DNA of 44,663 nucleotides from JBGSON01 sp041739085 (GTDB taxonomy: Bacteria > Patescibacteriota > Gracilibacteria > CAIRYL01): positions 1 to 44,663 of the forward strand of contig JBGSON010000021.1 of assembly GCA_041739085.1 (NCBI GenBank), written 5' to 3'. The position numbers were made by a program, and so were the translations under genes. The first letter of the stretch is position 1. Each line of letters opens with the position of its first letter. Of this stretch, positions 33,507 to 40,364 are shown piece after piece. Below the pieces are notes generated by a model. That model saw nothing but the letters and a program-made list of their open reading frames with translations. It did not search any database and was not told where the DNA came from.

Positions 33507-34658
33507 ATGGGTATTCCGGGTGAAACATCTTCCGAACGGCCGCAAATAGCACCTGAAGCAGCATTAAAAGCGAATATCCTCGCCTTTAAGAGGATCGTAC
33601 AACTTTCTGAAAACCGGACGATGGTATCCTCATCGGAAAAAACATTCTATCTCGTGTTTGAATCGGGAGAACTCATCCGCGAGCTTTCAGAATATCCGAC
33701 GATTCCTCTGAGAGATCCCGAGAGGACGACGATCATCGTTCTCGACCGATTTTACCCTGATGGGAAGGAGATGATTTATGGAAAGGACTATGAATCAAAA
33801 AGGGTGCTGAAGGAGAAGCAAGATACAGGGGTGATATATCATCATTATCCTGCAGACCGTCAGCAATGGAACGGAGAACTCGCTTCGGCGGTGGATCTCA
33901 CCGTCCTTCAAATCCTGCGGTCTCTTCGTAACCGCCCTGAGCTCCGAAGATTTGTTCAAAGCCCCCATTCCTTTGGCGGTTCAAAAGAAGAATCCTATGA
34001 GTCCGCAAAGTCTCTCCGGAGGTCGCTCGAAGACGAACTCGATGATCCCCCGCTTCTCAGAGGAAAACCTCAGCTCCCCTGTGAAGCCGCCGTCCGCAGC
34101 GTCGTGAAAAAAGTGACAGCAAAAATCGGGGCAAGGATGTTCACCCCCATCAAAACTGATTATTATTTCGATCCTCTCCATTTCCTCACGGAAATGGTCG
34201 GCTATTTCGTGGATGAGATGAGGACCAATGTGCTCTATCTCCTCGATATTTCAGAGCCCGCGTCCCCGGTACGGATCATTGCCGCTCATGACTGGAGGAT
34301 GAACGGCCTCCGGATCGACGCGAACTCCCACCTTCTGGGCGATCCGAAGGAAAAGGAGTATCGTCTTCACACGGATCCCGCGCTTCTTCACGCATTCCAG
34401 AATCCGAAAAAAGATGCATTCGATTTCCCGCAGCCGGGAGCAGGGATCGATCGGGTAGTGAAAATACATATCCGCGATGTCCAGGCGAGAGCAAACACAT
34501 GGCTTCTTGCCTTTGATGACCGGGAACTCCCCCGGGAATACGATGAACTCGACAAAGAACTTCAGCTTTTCTGGCGCGATGTCATCATGTTCCGCCTCCC
34601 GTTTCTTCCGACGAGGCAGATCGTGGAAGAATATCTCCGGAAGACCCGCTCCGGATGA
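33507..34658 (+). CDS. Unknown protein with probable GAF-like C-terminal domain
   Basis: 383 aa from the ATG at 33507 (MGIPGETSS), which lies about 25 nt after the predicted RNA start. Longer in-frame starts would precede the promoter. The N-terminal half contains a beta-rich segment (KTFYLVFESGELIREL, RTTIIVLDRFYPDG). The second half (about 210-375) has KIGARMFTPIK, LTEMVGYFVDEMRTNVLYLLD, a variable middle, and WLLAFDDRELPREYDEL. This parallels the KLGNRFLDAIE, DFIQSEMEIDRCFIFNLD and LCLALDETRI of the 440-aa protein. I read the two as remote paralogues with a GAF-type fold. No output domain. Function unknown. Confidence 0.7.
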   Translation: MGIPGETSSERPQIAPEAALKANILAFKRIVQLSENRTMVSSSEKTFYLVFESGELIRELSEYPTIPLRDPERTTIIVLDRFYPDGKEMIYGKDYESKRVLKEKQDTGVIYHHYPADRQQWNGELASAVDLTVLQILRSLRNRPELRRFVQSPHSFGGSKEESYESAKSLRRSLEDELDDPPLLRGKPQLPCEAAVRSVVKKVTAKIGARMFTPIKTDYYFDPLHFLTEMVGYFVDEMRTNVLYLLDISEPASPVRIIAAHDWRMNGLRIDANSHLLGDPKEKEYRLHTDPALLHAFQNPKKDAFDFPQPGAGIDRVVKIHIRDVQARANTWLLAFDDRELPREYDELDKELQLFWRDVIMFRLPFLPTRQIVEEYLRKTRSG

Positions 34659-34694
34659 ACCCTCATCATAAAAAGCACTTCTAAAAACCGATCA

Positions 34695-35645
34695 TCACCC
34701 TGCCCGAAATGTCTGCGCCTGTCTCAGTAATCCTTTTACTTTTTCCGGATGGAGAGCGGGCAGAAGATCTCTCCGGAGAAGAGATATGCTTGCGATCGTG
34801 TTGATCACCCATTTCATGAGAACCGGCCAATTCGGGTCAAACCCGCGATGCTGCTCATGAAAATGAAGGTAGAATGCGTTTTCGACACGCATGAGATATT
34901 GTTTACAGGAATCGCATGCTCCCGCGATTTCTTCATGAGTGTATTGAGAAGGGCTTTCCAGTCTCGACTGTAATCCCTCGATCTCTTGGCGCAAGGTCTT
35001 CCAGTCTATTCCTCCTCCTGTCCGATCGAGCTCATGCAGACTGATTTCTTCCTTCCTTTCCATTATCTTTTCAAATTCGCGCATCTGTCCGACGAGTCCC
35101 AATCTTAGCGAGCTGCCTTCAAGGTTCTCCACCGGTGGAGTGAGGTGAAGATAAGCGAACGGGAGGAGATGCTCCCCGTTTCTCCCCGGTGAGGACTCAG
35201 AAGCAAAAGGCATTTTTGAAAGATCGATCCCCTCTGCGGATGCGACCTCCTCAATCGCATGAAGGACACTGTCTTCGGAGTCAGGAAGTAAAAGGATCGC
35301 CCGAAGCCTGAACACGGATGCCCGGATTTCATCGAGGATACCTCTGCAGAACTCCGGTTTCGCCAGGATATCCGACTCGATCGCGCGAAGACATTCTGCA
35401 GCCATGGAAAGGGCATCACCGCAGATTTTTTCATCTTTTAGCACCACGGGATCTCCCTCGTGTGACCTTGCCTTCGAAAGAAGGACCGCCACGGACTGGA
35501 TATTCCGAAATATCTCATGAGCGATCTCACCGGGGATGGGGGCGAGATGATCCGGAGACATGACAGGGCGGGTGATCTCCAAAAACTCTTCTGCTTCCCG
35601 GGCCGCACATTGCCCTCCGAGAGGAAATTTCTCGTCATTATTCAT
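34695..35645 (-). CDS. Unknown helical protein with histidine-kinase-like helix
   Basis: 316 aa from the ATG at 35645 (MNNDEKFPLG). Mostly helical and soluble. A helix near residues 38-60 (GEIAHEIFRNIQSVAVLLSKA) resembles the H-box region of histidine-kinase dimerisation domains (His then Glu-Ile), but no ATP-binding domain follows. Later segments are Cys- and Glu-containing helices (EIAGACDSCKQYLMRVENAF). It converges with the 383-aa GAF-like gene, with 36 bp between stops, so they may be functionally linked. Alternatively it is an unrelated helical bundle. Function not assigned. Confidence 0.65.
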   Translation of the reverse strand: MNNDEKFPLGGQCAAREAEEFLEITRPVMSPDHLAPIPGEIAHEIFRNIQSVAVLLSKARSHEGDPVVLKDEKICGDALSMAAECLRAIESDILAKPEFCRGILDEIRASVFRLRAILLLPDSEDSVLHAIEEVASAEGIDLSKMPFASESSPGRNGEHLLPFAYLHLTPPVENLEGSSLRLGLVGQMREFEKIMERKEEISLHELDRTGGGIDWKTLRQEIEGLQSRLESPSQYTHEEIAGACDSCKQYLMRVENAFYLHFHEQHRGFDPNWPVLMKWVINTIASISLLRRDLLPALHPEKVKGLLRQAQTFRAG

Positions 35646-35961
35646 ACTACATAAAAAGAAGGCCTCCTTATCCCTCACTTTATTTTTCAGTCAAGAAAGT
35701 GGCGTCTTGCTGATGAATTACCCGGAAACAGAAAAATAGCGAGATGAATTCCATTATTTGTTTTTTGGAGTCGCCCGTCCCCGGGCGACCCTTTCTCCCG
35801 GCGGAGTATCCGAATGTCCTGAAATTGAAACATACAAATAAATACGCGCGGATTTTCCCAAAAAAGTATTTTTTGCCAGATTTTATATCTTCAGATTTTA
35901 TATTTTAATATTGGTATAGACTGTGTTCATGCTTTATTAACAAATATTTTGACAAAAAGTA
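35646..35961. other. Non-coding stretch with one REP-like hairpin
   Basis: No gene seen. Contains a GC-rich hairpin GTCGCCCG-TCCC-CGGGCGAC (35770-35789) and then, from about 35860, an AT-rich tract leading into the strong promoter at 35962. Confidence 0.55.
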
Positions 35962-35990
35962 TTGACATTCCTCTTGGTTTATGCTAGAGT
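35962..35990 (+). promoter_or_regulatory. Strong promoter of structured RNA and coiled-coil gene
   Basis: Consensus TTGACA (35962-35967), 17-bp spacer ending TGC, TAGAGT (35985-35990), after an AT-rich upstream tract. It is the only exact consensus -35 found in the window. Confidence 0.8.
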
Positions 35991-35996
35991 GACTCT

Positions 35997-36371
35997 CCTT
36001 TGATAATTTCAACACCTCCGGAAACGACAGACCAGTGTTGAAGAAAAAGAGAAGCACGATCATTCACACCACCGCAATCGAAGAGATGTCTGTTTGTAAT
36101 CTGAGGGATATGAATGGCTCGCCATTTTGTACCACTCGAATTCTCTTACAGACAGACATCCTCTTCGTACATAATCCTTTTAGTTAAACGGGTATGGCAT
36201 GTTCCTTCTCCTTTAGAACCGAAAAAGAGCTGAGAAGCTCGTATTCGCTTCCCGGTTCCTTCTCGGTTCTCAAGCATGAAAGATCCATGCCGCTCGCGCA
36301 CGGTGCGCAAAGTTTTGGAGCAATATTGCTCCCCGCATCTCTCCCCTACGAAACGGGGACGGAGGTGTAAA
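35997..36371 (+). ncRNA. Long multi-hairpin leader RNA, unknown class
   Basis: About 375 nt from the predicted RNA start to the ATG. Hairpins in order are: TTCAACAC/GTGTTGAA (36008-36015/36035-36042); a ~21-bp stem 36079-36099/36146-36167 with one bulge, enclosing AATGG-CTCG-CCATT; GAACCGA/TCGGTTC (36217-36223/36263-36269) enclosing GAGCT-GAGA-AGCTC; GCATG/CATGC (36274-36290); GCGCA-CGG-TGCGC (36296-36308); the palindrome GGAGCAATATTGCTCC (36317-36332); and CCCC/GGGG (36343-36358). The last abuts the SD. It could be a riboswitch-like leader, a stable non-coding RNA, or both. It does not resemble tmRNA, RNase P or 6S RNA. Confidence 0.65.
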
Positions 36372-37259
36372 ATGTCAGAATCAACAGGTTCCAACAACTC
36401 GATCCGTTCCAAGGCATCAACTGAGCCAACTCATTCCAAAGCATGGATTTGGTGGGTAACGGGAATCGTTATAGCGGTCGTCATTTTCCTCTTCATTTTC
36501 TGGAATCCCTTCGGGGGACCTTCGGAGACGGAGAATGCATTATCGAGAATCAAGGACCGGATTAACGATCTCGAGAACAATGGTCTTGAGAATCGAATCA
36601 AGGAATTGGAAACCAAGGTCGGCGATGGCATTAGTAGCCTGAGCCTCACAGCTGCTACTGAACAAAACGCTACACGCATTTCTCAGGTGGCCAAAGAAGT
36701 GTCCGCTGTTAAGACAGAGGCACAGTCCGCCTGGGACAGAGCCGATGACGCGTTCAAGAAAGCCGAATCCGCAATGAATTCTTCCAGAAGCGCTACCGCG
36801 AAAGCTATTGAGGCTTCACGGAATGCGGAGGCTGCAGGAATTGCATCGGAGCATGCGTCTTCAGACGTTTCTGCGTTTGAGTCGCGACTGACTGAATCCG
36901 AAGATGCGTTGTCAGCGAAGATTAAGACCGCTGATCAGGCTTTGCTCATCGCTAACAACGCACTCATCAAGTCAAAGGAAGCGCAAGCGAAGGCGGAATA
37001 TTCTCAAAACGACGCCCGAGAAGCTCTTAAGGCAACAAACGAGGCGAAGGCGTTTCGCGACGCCTTCATGTCGGACCTGAAGAATGGGAAGCTCGACAGC
37101 AAGTTCTGGTCCGGTACAGTCTACACAAAAACCGGTTCCCAACTTGCAACTGCGCCCGAGATGCAGTCGCCACCGAAAAAAGAGAGGGAAAAAACCGCAG
37201 AAAATAATCTGCAGAACACAACGGATCGCCCTGATCCTCGCACCAACCCTGAAAACTGA
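36372..37259 (+). CDS. Membrane-anchored coiled-coil protein, unknown
   Basis: 295 aa. The start is fixed by the SD GGAGGTG 6 bp before the ATG at 36372. A short polar N-terminus precedes one membrane helix (about 24-46, WIWWVTGIVIAVVIFLFIFW). A long heptad-rich helix (about 55-235) follows, rich in Ala, Glu, Lys and Ser (SAWDRADDAFKKAESAMN, AKAIEASRNAEAA). The C-terminal ~60 residues are disordered and charged. It is probably a type II membrane protein with an extended coiled coil outside or inside the cell. Codon choice is less C/G-ending than in neighbours. The structured leader above suggests strong regulation. Family not recognised. Confidence 0.8.
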   Translation: MSESTGSNNSIRSKASTEPTHSKAWIWWVTGIVIAVVIFLFIFWNPFGGPSETENALSRIKDRINDLENNGLENRIKELETKVGDGISSLSLTAATEQNATRISQVAKEVSAVKTEAQSAWDRADDAFKKAESAMNSSRSATAKAIEASRNAEAAGIASEHASSDVSAFESRLTESEDALSAKIKTADQALLIANNALIKSKEAQAKAEYSQNDAREALKATNEAKAFRDAFMSDLKNGKLDSKFWSGTVYTKTGSQLATAPEMQSPPKKEREKTAENNLQNTTDRPDPRTNPEN

Positions 37260-37269
37260 AAGGAGGACT

Positions 37270-37302
37270 ATGATACGAAGAGAAAAGAGCGGCCGGCCTT
37301 AA
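37270..37302 (+). CDS. Possible 10-codon ORF overlapping the terminator
   Basis: ATG at 37270 preceded by AGGAGG (37261-37266, spacer 3 nt, which is short). It encodes MIRREKSGRP then TAA. The reading frame enters the left arm of the terminator hairpin, so translation could affect termination. May be chance. Confidence 0.25.
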   Translation: MIRREKSGRP

Positions 37303-37320
37303 AAGCCCCCGCTCTTTTTT
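37284..37320 (+). terminator. Intrinsic terminator after the coiled-coil gene
   Basis: A 9-bp stem AAAGAGCGG (37284-37292) / CCGCTCTTT (37309-37317) with a T-run 37315-37320. The A-run on the 5' side could also serve the convergent gene weakly. Confidence 0.85.
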
Positions 37321-37331
37321 CATGTCCGATT

Positions 37332-38903
37332 TTAGGAGATAGATAGACTCTGTTCAATATTGCTTAGTATTTCGGGAATTGTTCGCCCTAATCTCAAATC
37401 TCTATTTCTAGCAACAACTTTTTGATATGCCTCAGGAAGAGCGTTGATATATTCACGGGCAGTTTGAATTAAGCTCTGTGTTTCCGCTTTTTGTGAACTA
37501 TTGGTGTCTTCTCGCACGATAATTGCAGCAACCATACCTGCAAGTTTTTCATATTCTGGCGATCCTAATACCATTTCCTGAAGCCTTGCAATGTTTTGAC
37601 CGAGAGACTCCATCCCTTCTTGCTGTTTTTTTACCCAATTTCTCACTTCTTTTAATACCACGAGGCTTTCTTCTCTCGTTGGAGCTTTCCCGTTGAAACT
37701 AATATTCGCTCCAGATTTCGAAAATGACGGCCATGCTTTTTTTATGTCTACCGGTGGTGCAATATGCGCGTTGCCGCAGATTTTAATCACTGTATCAACG
37801 AAAACTTTTCTTGATACGGCATCATCGCCAGAAATCCCATCAAAATCATAACCGTTCGCATCCAATTGCCCGAGCAGATTTTCCCGATATTCCTGCTCTT
37901 TTGAAGCATCAAACGCAACGGATTCTATCTCTTTGCTATCCTCGATTATTTTTTGATAGAGACCTTCAATTTGCTGCGTGTGCTCAACTTCTTCCTTTTT
38001 CTCACCCGCAACTTCCGATGCTTTCGGTTTCAGTTTCCCCACAAACATATTGCATTCACATCCATTCTTCATCCTCGCAAACATTATTTTTTCTTCATTT
38101 TCCCCGTCTTTGATGACCACGTTCTGGACTTGAAAAAGTCCGGTCGCGAGGAATTCCGGCTTGATCGTGGACATCGTCCCTCCGAGAAGCACTTTCACAT
38201 CCGCCCATTCGTAGTCTGTCCCTTCATCCGTATATGTTTTTCCGAGCGCAACAGATCCTTTCTGTCTGTTCATTTCCTCCGCGAGTTTTTCCCTTTCTGC
38301 TTTATTCGTTTTTCCGAAAATATTTGCGAGATTTTCCGGAAGACCAATGCTTCTCATTTCCACCATGCTGAGGTAGAGGGATTTCGAAGCGGTTTCTTCA
38401 GGACTTTTTTCCTGTTCCATGATATCCAGAAGCATTTTCGCAGCATTTTGTGCAAACTCCGAACTTGTCAAATATGGGGCGGCCAAATCCTCGATCCGGC
38501 CGAAAACGATGGACCGAAAAAGCTGTTTCACATCATTGAAGAGGAACCTTCCGCCGGATTCGTCTGAAATGTAGCACGCTTTTTCCAGTTCCGGATTATT
38601 CCGTAATGCTGTCATTTGAATGACTTCATGAGACAACCTCTGATTAGTGCTCAGTGCTTCATCTGCTCCTTTTTGAATCGTTGGCCATAATCTCGCGAGT
38701 CCTTTTTCGACGGCAGTATTGATTTTAGCTAAATTTTCAGTATCTACTCTTGATTTCAGCGAGGTGAGTCTTCTCCCAATATCTGATTTCTCGGTGTCGA
38801 TTTCTGGGGCAGCCAATTCTTGACCTTTTTCCGGCGTGCTGAGAAAAACCGCTCTTCTTTCCAACGAGAAATGCTTCTGCTGCGGGGATCGGTATTTCTC
38901 CAT
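37332..38903 (-). CDS. Hypothetical cytoplasmic protein, 523 aa
   Basis: Soluble and largely helical, with no signal peptide. Visible parts are a basic N-terminus, a helical region (TSLKSRVDTENLAKINTAVEKG), KQLFRSIVFGRIEDLAAPYL at about 125-145, a beta-rich stretch with FQVQNVVIKDGENEEKI and a Cys pair CECNMFVGKLK (about 285-300), and a helical C-terminal third. It is more AT-rich in codon choice than the housekeeping genes, like its convergent neighbour at 36372. It has a clear promoter at 38930-38958. I do not recognise the family. Confidence 0.75.
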   Translation of the reverse strand: MEKYRSPQQKHFSLERRAVFLSTPEKGQELAAPEIDTEKSDIGRRLTSLKSRVDTENLAKINTAVEKGLARLWPTIQKGADEALSTNQRLSHEVIQMTALRNNPELEKACYISDESGGRFLFNDVKQLFRSIVFGRIEDLAAPYLTSSEFAQNAAKMLLDIMEQEKSPEETASKSLYLSMVEMRSIGLPENLANIFGKTNKAEREKLAEEMNRQKGSVALGKTYTDEGTDYEWADVKVLLGGTMSTIKPEFLATGLFQVQNVVIKDGENEEKIMFARMKNGCECNMFVGKLKPKASEVAGEKKEEVEHTQQIEGLYQKIIEDSKEIESVAFDASKEQEYRENLLGQLDANGYDFDGISGDDAVSRKVFVDTVIKICGNAHIAPPVDIKKAWPSFSKSGANISFNGKAPTREESLVVLKEVRNWVKKQQEGMESLGQNIARLQEMVLGSPEYEKLAGMVAAIIVREDTNSSQKAETQSLIQTAREYINALPEAYQKVVARNRDLRLGRTIPEILSNIEQSLSIS

Positions 38904-38929
38904 ACTATTCTTATATTTATTTCATCATC

Positions 38930-38958
38930 ATTGTATCATTTTTTCATGTTTTTCACAA
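38930..38958 (-). promoter_or_regulatory. Promoter of the 523-aa gene
   Basis: Minus-strand TTGTGA (38958-38953), 17-bp spacer ending TGA, TACAAT (38935-38930). RNA start about 20 nt before the ATG. Confidence 0.7.
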
Positions 38959-39020
38959 TTCCAAAGCCACAAAGCTCCTGCTTTCGTCGAGACAAAGAAA
39001 TTTTATTTCTCATTTTTTCC

Positions 39021-39049
39021 TTGTATTCCCTTGGCTCATTGCATATACT
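39021..39049 (+). promoter_or_regulatory. rplJ-rplL promoter
   Basis: TTGTAT (39021-39026), 17-bp spacer, TATACT (39044-39049). It predicts a leader of about 170 nt before rplJ. Confidence 0.75.
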
Positions 39050-39225
39050 GTTTTGGCTGTTGAAGACAGTCGGCAGAAAAAGCTCACGCTTTTTTTAGTA
39101 AGACCGGCCGAGACGCACGAAGAAATCGAAGAACGAGTAGAAGTTAAAAAACTCTTCCTTTGAGCGTCCAATCTTCATCAGCAGATGAAGATTTTTTTTA
39201 TCGCTATGCAAAAGGAGGTGATACT
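39050..39225 (+). promoter_or_regulatory. L10-type ribosomal leader of rplJL
   Basis: Holds AAAAAGC-TCAC-GCTTTTTT (39078-39096), enclosed by TCGGC/GCCGA. A second domain is closed by GACGC (39112-39116) and GCGTC (39164-39168). The attenuator hairpin and the SD follow. The placement before rplJ and the two-domain form fit autoregulation by the L10-L12 complex, as known for L10 leaders. Exact match to the Rfam model is not tested. Confidence 0.7.
39170..39199 (+). terminator. Attenuator terminator in the rplJ leader
   Basis: A perfect 10-bp stem AATCTTCATC / GATGAAGATT with loop AGCA and a T8 run, ending about 15 nt before the rplJ SD. Premature termination here would shut off rplJL. Confidence 0.85.
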
Positions 39226-39762
39226 ATGCCAGTAACTCGACTACAGAAAGAAGACATTCTGAAAAAACTTACCGATAGTTTTCAGCGGTCAAAGCTCGTC
39301 GTATTCGCAACGAATCTCGGACTTTCCGTCGAAGATCTGAAGAAACTTCGCTCCCGCCTCCGCGAGAAAGGAGTTGAATTCACCGTCGCAAAGAAGACTC
39401 TTCTCGAGAAAGCAGGCGCTTCCGCAGGAGTTCAGGGTATTGATAAAAATGCCCTTGAGGGTCCCGTCGGAGCGGCGTTTTCTTATGAAGACCAGATCGG
39501 AGCGGCAAAAGTCCTCGCGGCTTTCATGAAGGAGAATGAAAAATTCTCCCTCGTCGCCGGAGTCATGGACGGGAAATTCATCACGAAATCTCAGGTGATC
39601 GAGCTCTCAAGACTTCCTTCAAGAGAAGAACTTCTTGCGAAGCTTCTCGGTTCCATGATGTCTCCGCTCTCCGGATTTGTCTCCGTGGGGAGATCACTCC
39701 TCTCCGGATTTGTCCGCGCACTCGATGGCGTCGCAAAGAAAAAAGAAGCGACTCCGTCATAA
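39226..39762 (+). CDS. rplJ: 50S ribosomal protein uL10
   Basis: 178 aa. Base of the ribosomal stalk that binds the L7/L12 dimers. The ATG at 39226 (MPVTRLQKEDIL) follows a near-perfect SD, AAGGAGGTGAT, with 7-nt spacing. Family landmarks are LVVFATNLGLSVEDLKKLRSRLRE, EFTVAKKTLLEKA, GPVGAAFSYED, LVAGVMDGKFI and LPSREELLAKLLGSMMSPLSGFV, then an amphipathic C-terminal helix. Cotranscribed with rplL (50-bp gap). The rplK-rplA and rpoBC genes common beside it elsewhere are absent. Confidence 0.96.
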   Translation: MPVTRLQKEDILKKLTDSFQRSKLVVFATNLGLSVEDLKKLRSRLREKGVEFTVAKKTLLEKAGASAGVQGIDKNALEGPVGAAFSYEDQIGAAKVLAAFMKENEKFSLVAGVMDGKFITKSQVIELSRLPSREELLAKLLGSMMSPLSGFVSVGRSLLSGFVRALDGVAKKKEATPS

Positions 39763-39811
39763 GGCCGGACGTTTTGTTTGTTTTTATTTTCCTATTCTTT
39801 ATTTATTTCCT

Positions 39812-40225
39812 ATGTCAGAAGAAAAGAAAGCACTCCCCGAACTCTCCAAAGAGGGAGAAAAAATCATTGAACTCGTGGAGAAACTCTCCGTGATCGAACT
39901 CGCCGCTGTGGTGAAACACATGGAAGAGAAATTCGGCGTTTCCGCCGCTGCTCCTGTCGCTGTTGCCGTTGCCGGCGCTCCCGCCGGAGGCGCTGCCGCC
40001 GCGGATGTAGAAAAAGACACCTTCGATGTCATCCTGAAATCAGGAGGCCAGGCGAAGATCAATGTCATCAAAGTGGTCCGCGAACTTACCGGACTCGGGC
40101 TCAAGGAAGCGAAAGACCTCGTTGACGGCGCTCCGAAACCGGTGAAGGAAGGACTGAAGAAGCCCGAAGCGGAAGAGATGAAGAAGAAACTCACGGATGC
40201 CGGCGCAGAAGTCGATCTGAAGTAA
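39812..40225 (+). CDS. rplL: 50S ribosomal protein bL12 (L7/L12)
   Basis: 137 aa. N-terminal dimerisation helices (KIIELVEKLSVIELAAVVKH), an Ala/Gly/Pro hinge (about 57-75), and the C-terminal factor-binding domain (FDVILKSGGQAKINVIKVVR, then GLGLKEAKDLVDGAP and KKLTDAGAEVDLK). Slightly longer than usual at the N-terminus. The ATG follows TTTATTTATTTCCT with no SD, in contrast to rplJ. Ends at a clear terminator. Confidence 0.97.
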   Translation: MSEEKKALPELSKEGEKIIELVEKLSVIELAAVVKHMEEKFGVSAAAPVAVAVAGAPAGGAAAADVEKDTFDVILKSGGQAKINVIKVVRELTGLGLKEAKDLVDGAPKPVKEGLKKPEAEEMKKKLTDAGAEVDLK

Positions 40226-40247
40226 CAGTTCTCCATTTGAAAAAGGA

Positions 40248-40280
40248 ACAGGGGGAATTTGTGAATTGCCCCTGTTTTTT
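40248..40280 (+). terminator. Terminator of rplJL (REP-family hairpin)
   Basis: Stem ACAGGGGGAATT / AATTGCCCCTGT with one mismatch and loop TGTG, then T7. Its arm resembles the GGGGCAATTC palindrome at 24910. Confidence 0.85.
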
Positions 40281-40297
40281 TGTGTCCGGCAAATGAC

Positions 40298-40336
40298 CGG
40301 GATTGGGGGGCTCGCTATGAGCCGCCCCAAACCGGA
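40298..40336. repeat. Long imperfect hairpin between rplL and the next gene
   Basis: CCGG..TTGGGG..GGCTC-GCTAT-GAGCC.CCCCAA..CGG, about 15 base pairs with small bulges. No T-run on either strand. A REP-like element or part of a convergent termination zone. Confidence 0.6.
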
Positions 40337-40364
40337 AAATGAGCTTCTCCTTTCTGTTATGATG

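Noticed and set aside
39078..39096. AAAAAGC-TCAC-GCTTTTTT read as a stand-alone terminator
   Set aside because: It falls inside the rplJ leader and is enclosed by further pairing, so I treat it as part of the leader fold.
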